DNA from: Enterococcus sp. 9E7_DIV0242 | GTDB lineage: Bacteria > Bacillota > Bacilli > Lactobacillales > Enterococcaceae | Reading direction: 5' to 3' | Assembly: GCF_002140975.2 (NCBI RefSeq) | Contig: NZ_CP147247.1 | Location: forward strand, 1,240,001 to 1,304,000 | DNA: 64,000 bases | In this document: piece after piece, positions 58,909 through 64,000 of the stretch | Layout: every line of letters starts with the position of its first letter | How positions within the stretch are numbered: the stretch's first letter is position 1 | Notes under the pieces: generated by a model | What the model saw: the letters and a program-made list of their open reading frames with translations, nothing else | Database searches by the model: none | Told to the model about the DNA's origin: nothing | Position numbers and translations under genes: made by a program

Positions 58909-61290
58909 CTACTCAGCTTCTTCTATGCCTAATTCAGCATTGCTCAATTGTGACTGGGCAATTTCCTGATAGACTTTTGATGATTGCATCAAATCTTCGT
59001 GTGTTCCTTGAGCAACTACGCGTCCTTCATCCAGTACAATGATATTGTCCGCATGAATGATGGTAGAGATTTTTTGGGCAACGATGATTTGTGTTGCTTC
59101 TTTGATATTTTCAGCCAAAGCTTTACGTAGCGCCACATCGGTCTTATTATCAAGTGCAGAGAAAGAATCATCGAAAATCAATATTTTCGGATTTTTCGCC
59201 AAAGCTCGAGCGATCGAAAGACGTTGCTTCTGTCCACCGGAAACATTCGTTCCACCTTGAGAAATTTCACGACTGTAGCCTTTTTCATCCGAATCGATGA
59301 ACTCTTCGGCTTGAGCAATTTTAGCTGCTTTCTTCATCTGTTCATCTGGAATATCCGCATCTCCAAACTTGATATTTGACGCAATATCTCCTGAGAACAA
59401 AATCCCTTTTTGCGGCACAAAGCCCATAATGGCATGCAGCTTGTGTTGACTCATTTCACGAACATCTATACCATCGATCGTAATCCGTCCACCTGTCACA
59501 TCAAAGAGACGCGGAATCAGATTGACGATCGTTGACTTACCTGAACCGGTCGAACCGATCAACGCAGTGGTTTTCCCTGGCTCAGCAGTAAAGTTGATAT
59601 GATGCAAGACATCTTCATCTGCATCACCATAGCGGAATTGTACGCCTTCAAACTTCACTTTTCCTTTAAAGTCATGGTCATCTTTTGGTTGTTCCGGATC
59701 AACAATTGTCGGTACTGTATCAAGAACTTCTTCTACACGTCCAGCAGCAACATTGGCACGAGGAAGAATGATCGAAACCATTGACAGCATCATGAATGCC
59801 ATAACGATCTGCATGGTATACGTGATAAATGCCATCATATCCCCAACCTGCAACTGACCAGTATCCATGTTATGTCCACCGACCCAAACGATCAGAACAG
59901 AAATCCCATTCATCATCAGCATCATTACCGGCATCATGATAGACATAGCACGATTGACAAATAATTGTGTTTTCATTAAATCTGTATTCGCCACATCAAA
60001 ACGTTTCTCTTCAAATTTTTCACGTGAGAACGCACGAATAACAGGCAATCCAGTAATAATTTCACGAGAAACCAGATTCACTCTATCGACCAAGTTCTGT
60101 AACGCTTTGAACTTAGGCATAGTAAATAGTAATAACGTCATAACTAACACTAGGACTGCGACAACAGCTACACCAACGATCCAACCCATGCCGGTCCCTG
60201 TGCGATATACTTCGTAGATTCCGCCAATACCCAGAATCGGTGCATAAAGAACCATACGCATGATCATAACGATCCCCATTTGCATTTGTTGGATATCGTT
60301 CGTATTACGAGTGATCAATGACGCTGGCGAGAATTTCTCCATCTCAGTATTTGAAAACTGTAATGTACGTTCATATTGACCAACACGCAGGTTACGTCCA
60401 ACAGCAGCAGCTACTAATGAAGCAATCAATCCAACAATGATAGCTGCGACAGCAGAAATCAACGTCAACATAATCATTTTAGACCCTTTTTGGATCATAT
60501 AGTCGGTTTGAATTTGTTGGACATTCATATCCAATGCTTTATATTCAGCTAAGGTCAGTTGGATACCGACTGTTTTCATGGAATCTGCGCCAAGATCACC
60601 TAAGCTCTCTTCTGTTTCTTTACGAGCAGCTTTCACTTTATCCGGCAATGCATCCATTGTTGCAGTAATTGAATCCGCCAGCTTTTGTGCTTCTTCACCT
60701 TTTGCCTGTGCTTCAGCTGCCAATGTTTGTGCTTCGGCACCTTTCGCTGCAGCTGTTTGCATATCAGTAGCTGTAGCGGCTGCTTCTCCAGCTGCCTTTG
60801 CCTGTTCTCCTAGAGCGGCTGCTTCTTCGCCCAGCTTCTTCGCTTTTTCGCCATCTTCTCCAACAGCTTTATAGGCTTCTATCACACCTTTGGCTTCACT
60901 AGCAGTAGTAGAATCCTTCGATTGAGAGGACGCTAACATCATCATTGGCAAATTGAAAATATCCGCCAATTTTTCTTTTGTCATTCCATCCTGAAGCTTC
61001 AGCTTGTAAACTTCAACTTCTTTACCATCGATCTTTTCAGTTGTCAGTTTGTAATTGTCTTCAACCTTTTGCTTTTCTTCATCGGTCATGAACATCTCAA
61101 TCCCCTGAAGCGTTGTTTTCCTGATTTTTTCAGGAGTGGAGATTTCAAGACCTCCTTGTTGAATACCGACATCGACGATATCTGATGTCAAACTTGGTAA
61201 GCTCAAATCACTATATGCCTGCACAACTAACAGCGCAACAACGGCGATGACGGCATACCAGTATTTGCCAAGATATTTAAAAATCTTCAC
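58909..61290 (-). CDS. Heterodimeric ABC exporter half with degenerate site and long extracellular insertion
   Basis: 793 residues, about 200 longer than its paralogue at 33583-35346. The extra part lies between helix 1 (YWYAVIAVVALLVVQAYSDLSL) and helix 2 (MIMLTLISAVAAIIVGLI), at about residues 35-270. It opens with VGIQQGGLEISTPEKIRKTTLQ and continues as an Ala/Glu/Lys-rich helical stretch (KKLGEEAAALGEQAKAAGEA, and similar) that should form an extracellular coiled coil. The ATP domain has GSTGSGKST, VSGGQKQ and a Walker B ILIFDDSFSALD lacking the catalytic Glu. The GTG start overlaps the MarR stop by one base. The insertion may bind substrate, wall or partner. Confidence 0.92.
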   Translation of the reverse strand: MKIFKYLGKYWYAVIAVVALLVVQAYSDLSLPSLTSDIVDVGIQQGGLEISTPEKIRKTTLQGIEMFMTDEEKQKVEDNYKLTTEKIDGKEVEVYKLKLQDGMTKEKLADIFNLPMMMLASSQSKDSTTASEAKGVIEAYKAVGEDGEKAKKLGEEAAALGEQAKAAGEAAATATDMQTAAAKGAEAQTLAAEAQAKGEEAQKLADSITATMDALPDKVKAARKETEESLGDLGADSMKTVGIQLTLAEYKALDMNVQQIQTDYMIQKGSKMIMLTLISAVAAIIVGLIASLVAAAVGRNLRVGQYERTLQFSNTEMEKFSPASLITRNTNDIQQMQMGIVMIMRMVLYAPILGIGGIYEVYRTGTGMGWIVGVAVVAVLVLVMTLLLFTMPKFKALQNLVDRVNLVSREIITGLPVIRAFSREKFEEKRFDVANTDLMKTQLFVNRAMSIMMPVMMLMMNGISVLIVWVGGHNMDTGQLQVGDMMAFITYTMQIVMAFMMLSMVSIILPRANVAAGRVEEVLDTVPTIVDPEQPKDDHDFKGKVKFEGVQFRYGDADEDVLHHINFTAEPGKTTALIGSTGSGKSTIVNLIPRLFDVTGGRITIDGIDVREMSQHKLHAIMGFVPQKGILFSGDIASNIKFGDADIPDEQMKKAAKIAQAEEFIDSDEKGYSREISQGGTNVSGGQKQRLSIARALAKNPKILIFDDSFSALDNKTDVALRKALAENIKEATQIIVAQKISTIIHADNIIVLDEGRVVAQGTHEDLMQSSKVYQEIAQSQLSNAELGIEEAE

Positions 61291-61736
61291 TATTGGTCAC
61301 CTTCCTCTTTCAGGGATAATTTTTGGGAGCATTCTACAAATCTCGCAGTCATTTCGATAAATGTTTTCGTATCTGCTTCTCCCATCAATTCAAATACTTG
61401 AATGATTTTATCACGCATTTCTTTCTTTTCCTCATGCGCCATCTTCATTCCGCACTTTGTCAGTGTAACATTGATCCTCCGACGATCCGTCGGGTCCATA
61501 TCACGAACGATCATCCCCTTCTTCTCTAAGCTGCCTAAAACGACAGCAATACGGGCACTGGACAAATTGAGCGATTCAGCTAAATGCTTAGGGCTGGTCG
61601 GTTCACCTGATCGAGCAAGAAACTTAATAACGATGCTTTCACCTTTGTTGCTTTTCTCTATTTTACTGAATGCACCATTACGATTTTGAAGCATTAATCG
61701 AACGAGCTCCTGCTCGGCTTCCTCTGCGAATGACAT
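61290..61736 (-). CDS. MarR-family transcriptional regulator (second)
   Basis: 148 residues with the MarR winged helix: ESIVIKFLARSGEPTSPKHLAESLNLSSARIAVVLGSLEKKGMIVRDMDPTDRRRI, whose last part is the DxRR wing. A dimerisation helix follows. The ATG at 61736 follows AAGGGGG by 7 nt; the 61769 frame lacks a ribosome site. It is the first gene of the exporter operon, and a perfect palindrome lies upstream. It probably represses the operon. Confidence 0.93.
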   Translation of the reverse strand: MSFAEEAEQELVRLMLQNRNGAFSKIEKSNKGESIVIKFLARSGEPTSPKHLAESLNLSSARIAVVLGSLEKKGMIVRDMDPTDRRRINVTLTKCGMKMAHEEKKEMRDKIIQVFELMGEADTKTFIEMTARFVECSQKLSLKEEGDQ

Positions 61737-61774
61737 AGAGCTTCCCCCTTCTTCCAAGATAATTCCCAAAAATC

Positions 61775-61789
61775 ACTAACACTGTTAGT
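61775..61789. promoter_or_regulatory. Candidate operator of the second MarR gene
   Basis: ACTAACACTGTTAGT, a perfect 7-1-7 palindrome 38 bp before the MarR start. It differs from the pair found at the first MarR operon. The remaining 61790-61992 region is AT-rich with no gene seen. Confidence 0.6.
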
Positions 61790-61992
61790 AACTAATGCTG
61801 TTCGATATTAACGCATATAGCTGTTGAAGTCAACACCCTTGCTTCAAGAATACGCTTTAATGGGAAAAATCTTAAGAAAGTGTTATAAATATCGATTGTT
61901 ATCTTAACTGGTTACTGTAAGCAAAACACTTCCATAGAATAACAATACTAACATAAAGATATTTATAAATCACTAATTAAAACACAAAACAA

Positions 61993-62019
61993 CCTCAAAC
62001 ACTGTAAGTATGTTTGAGG
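61993..62019 (-). terminator. Terminator after the second sugar ABC permease pair
   Basis: CCTCAAACA and TGTTTGAGG form a 9-bp stem with a 9-base loop, followed on the minus strand by TTGTTTTGTGTTTT. It lies about 100 bp after the MalG-type gene. Confidence 0.65.
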
Positions 62020-62117
62020 TCAATGATTAGCTGATCGATTATTTAATTGCATTTTTAGAAGCTGTAAAAAGCCTCATACAGACCTAAGTCCAGCTTAACT
62101 ATTTTAGAAGAATCTTA

Positions 62118-62960
62118 TTAATCCTTCATCCCAGAGGTTTTTATCCCTGCAACCAAATGTCTGGAAGCAAACATATAGAGAATCATCGGTGGAATCGCCA
62201 TGATCATTGCAAAGGCCATTTGCATATTCCACGCTGTCTGATTTTGCCCGCCTTCGATCTTAAAGGCATTCAACGCACCTAGGGTCAAGGGCTTCAGATT
62301 TTCTGAATCAATAAAGATCAAAGGTTGGAATAGCTCGTTCCACCAGAAAATCGTAGACAGCACACCCACTGTGATAAAAATTGGTTTTGCCAACGGTGCG
62401 ATCACCTTCGTGAAAACCTGTATTCTGGAGCAACCATCCAGCATCGCCGATTCATCAATACTTTTAGGAATCGTTTTGAAGAACTGACGGAATAAAAAGA
62501 CATTATACGGATAGGCGAAGAAGCTCGGCACGATCATCGGCAGGAAGCTATCTAACCAACCAAAAGTTCTAAACAATAGAAACTGAGGAATAACCAATGT
62601 TACTGTCGGAACCATCATTGTTGCCAGGATCATTCCAAAGACGACGCCTTTGCCCTTGAACTCCATCCGCGCCAACGGATAAGCTACAATTGAACTAGAG
62701 ACCAATGTTCCAATGGTATTTCCAACAATCAGAACCAAACTGTTTTTGAGATACTCCAACGCATTACTCTTCTTGATCACATCAATATAGTTTTGCCATT
62801 GAGGCTCAGAAGGGAATATCTGAGGCGGGAACTCGCTGATTCCGTTCAATGTCTTTAATGAGTTGGAAAATATCCAAAATATCGGGAAAAACATTAGGAT
62901 GGCGAAAAAGATCAAAATGCCATACTGTAATAGTTTTACTGCTTTCGAATCATAATTCAT
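62118..62960 (-). CDS. Sugar ABC transporter permease (MalG type, CUT1)
   Basis: About 280 residues with six helices; the EAA loop appears as ESAMLDGCSRIQVFTKVIAPLA. The ATG at 62960 with AAGGTGA 8 nt upstream is preferred over a GTG 12 bp further up that overlaps the ribosome site. It is the last gene of an importer operon that runs off the right edge; the binding protein should lie outside. Substrate unknown. Confidence 0.9.
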   Translation of the reverse strand: MNYDSKAVKLLQYGILIFFAILMFFPIFWIFSNSLKTLNGISEFPPQIFPSEPQWQNYIDVIKKSNALEYLKNSLVLIVGNTIGTLVSSSIVAYPLARMEFKGKGVVFGMILATMMVPTVTLVIPQFLLFRTFGWLDSFLPMIVPSFFAYPYNVFLFRQFFKTIPKSIDESAMLDGCSRIQVFTKVIAPLAKPIFITVGVLSTIFWWNELFQPLIFIDSENLKPLTLGALNAFKIEGGQNQTAWNMQMAFAMIMAIPPMILYMFASRHLVAGIKTSGMKD

Positions 62961-62977
62961 GCTCTTTTTCACCTTCC

Positions 62978-63895
62978 TTATCCATAATTGACTTTGTCAT
63001 CCGATAATTTAAACTGGAGAATAGATATCACCGCGACAATGATAAACATAATGAATGCCAACGTTGAAGCTGTCCCCATATCAAACTGTTTAAAGGCTTT
63101 TTCATAGATCAACAGACTCAACACCTTCGTCGCATTCCCCGGACCGCCACCAGTCAGCGGGAATAGAAGCGTAAATGCACCATTGAATGAATTGACTGTC
63201 GCTACTACCGTATTGAACAATAGAATGGGTGAAATCGATGGCAAGGTAACATTTTTAAACCGTTGCCACGCATTTGCGCCATCCAGATGAGCTGCTTCAT
63301 ACAGCTCAATCGGCACCTCTTTCAAGCTGGAGTTGAAAATCAACATCATTTGCCCAGTCGAGAAGGTAAACACACTAGCGATCCCGACAACGACCCAAAC
63401 GAGGTTCGCATCGCCCAGCCAGTTCGGACCGGTGATCCCTACTGTAGAAAGAAAATAATTGACTACGCCTAACTGATTGTTGAACATCAAGATAAAGCAG
63501 CTTGTCATAACAACCGATGGCATAACTGCGGGAACAAAATAGAAGAATTGGAAAATGCCGATAAAACGTACCTTGAAATTCAATAATACTGCCAAAAACA
63601 GAGAAGCGCTGACGGTCACAAACACATTCAATAGTGTGAATAGAAAGGTTATCTTCAATGTGTTGAGAAAATCAGAACTGCCGCTGAACAACTGTTGGTA
63701 ATTTTCAAGTCCGACGAACTTCGGTTGCCCCAGCAAATTCCATTTCGTCAAGCTCAATAAAAATGAAAGTAAAATCGGTCCGCCTGTAAAGAAAATGAAC
63801 CCGATGACCCAAGGAGACAAAAATCCATAGGCGGTCAGCGTATCTTTTAGGCTCTGCCTATTTTTTGCTTTTTTACCTTTAGATAAATTTTTCAT
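62978..63895 (-). CDS. Sugar ABC transporter permease (MalF type, CUT1)
   Basis: About 305 residues: a basic start (MKNLSKGKKAKNRQ), six helices and the EAA loop EAAHLDGANAWQRFKNVTLPSI. The ATG at 63895 follows AGAGAGG; the longer frame to 63946 lacks a site. It ends 17 bp before the partner permease start. With that partner it forms a second CUT1 importer of the window, distinct from the one at 48.8-50.6 kb. Confidence 0.9.
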   Translation of the reverse strand: MKNLSKGKKAKNRQSLKDTLTAYGFLSPWVIGFIFFTGGPILLSFLLSLTKWNLLGQPKFVGLENYQQLFSGSSDFLNTLKITFLFTLLNVFVTVSASLFLAVLLNFKVRFIGIFQFFYFVPAVMPSVVMTSCFILMFNNQLGVVNYFLSTVGITGPNWLGDANLVWVVVGIASVFTFSTGQMMLIFNSSLKEVPIELYEAAHLDGANAWQRFKNVTLPSISPILLFNTVVATVNSFNGAFTLLFPLTGGGPGNATKVLSLLIYEKAFKQFDMGTASTLAFIMFIIVAVISILQFKLSDDKVNYG

Positions 63896-64000
63896 AGCAA
63901 CCTCTCTTTTCTTTTTTAGGGAAAAGGCCCGTTCTTCGACCAACATTTCCGTTCCCTACAACTTTTGCTAAATGATACAACTAGCTTCTTACCTACCATT

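Overview
The window looks like a chromosomal segment from a low-GC Lactobacillales bacterium, most probably an Enterococcus or close relative. The basis is AT-rich intergenic DNA, strong AGGAGG-type ribosome sites, an LPxTG wall protein, a Firmicutes-type (T7SSb) secretion locus, EfrAB/LmrCD-type ABC exporters, a T-box leader and an ISL3-family insertion sequence. No rRNA, tRNA, CRISPR array or prophage was seen. Species cannot be fixed from sequence reading alone. Family calls come from recognised motifs and remembered families, not from a database search.

Layout. 1-5.7 kb: a partial Cof-type HAD phosphatase, a wall-anchored PL9-like polysaccharide lyase behind a cre-like site, and a Mef-like MFS efflux gene preceded by a 17-codon leader peptide with an Arg-x-Arg motif and a possible ribosome-site-sequestering hairpin. 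5.9-16.3 kb: a complete core type VII secretion operon (esxA, esaA, essA, esaB, essB, essC) with a terminator-like hairpin after esxA and no recognisable effector gene beside it. 16.8-26.5 kb: an M50-type membrane protease, then a divergent sugar locus. One arm has a ROK kinase, a cytoplasmic GH9 hydrolase, a 104/107-bp tandem repeat array and a PTS IIC gene; the other has a LacI regulator, a HAD phosphatase and a double-SIS protein. Two near-palindromic AACGTT operators lie between the arms. The set could process an imported beta-disaccharide, possibly of glucosamine.

26.6-30.7 kb: small stand-alone genes (membrane protein, GNAT, UDG-superfamily glycosylase) and a T-box-controlled pair (MetE-like methyltransferase and cyclase-family hydrolase). 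30.9-35.9 kb: a MarR gene, a heterodimeric ABC exporter, a small unknown gene and a TetR gene on one strand. 36.2-41.3 kb: a two-component system followed by an FtsX-type ABC transporter, with three GTCA repeats spaced 11 bp in front of the ABC genes. 41.7-52.1 kb: the most striking region, a one-strand cluster holding an ABC sugar importer, a cytoplasmic Cys-type sulfatase, a GH125 alpha-mannosidase, a ROK sugar kinase, an anaerobic sulfatase-maturating radical SAM enzyme and a TauE/SafE anion exporter, with a divergent GntR/LacI-type regulator. Together these suggest uptake, intracellular desulfation and demannosylation of a sulfated mannoside, with disposal of the released sulfur oxyanion.

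52.1-53.8 kb: an intact 1.7-kb ISL3 element with an 8-bp target duplication, inserted between the regulator gene and its likely terminator. 53.9-64 kb: a DUF2238-like membrane protein whose start region looks frameshifted, a GNAT acetyltransferase, a lipoprotein with two FMN-attachment-type modules, a second MarR/heterodimeric ABC exporter operon in which one half-transporter carries a long Ala-rich extracellular insertion, and two permease genes of another sugar ABC importer that runs off the window.
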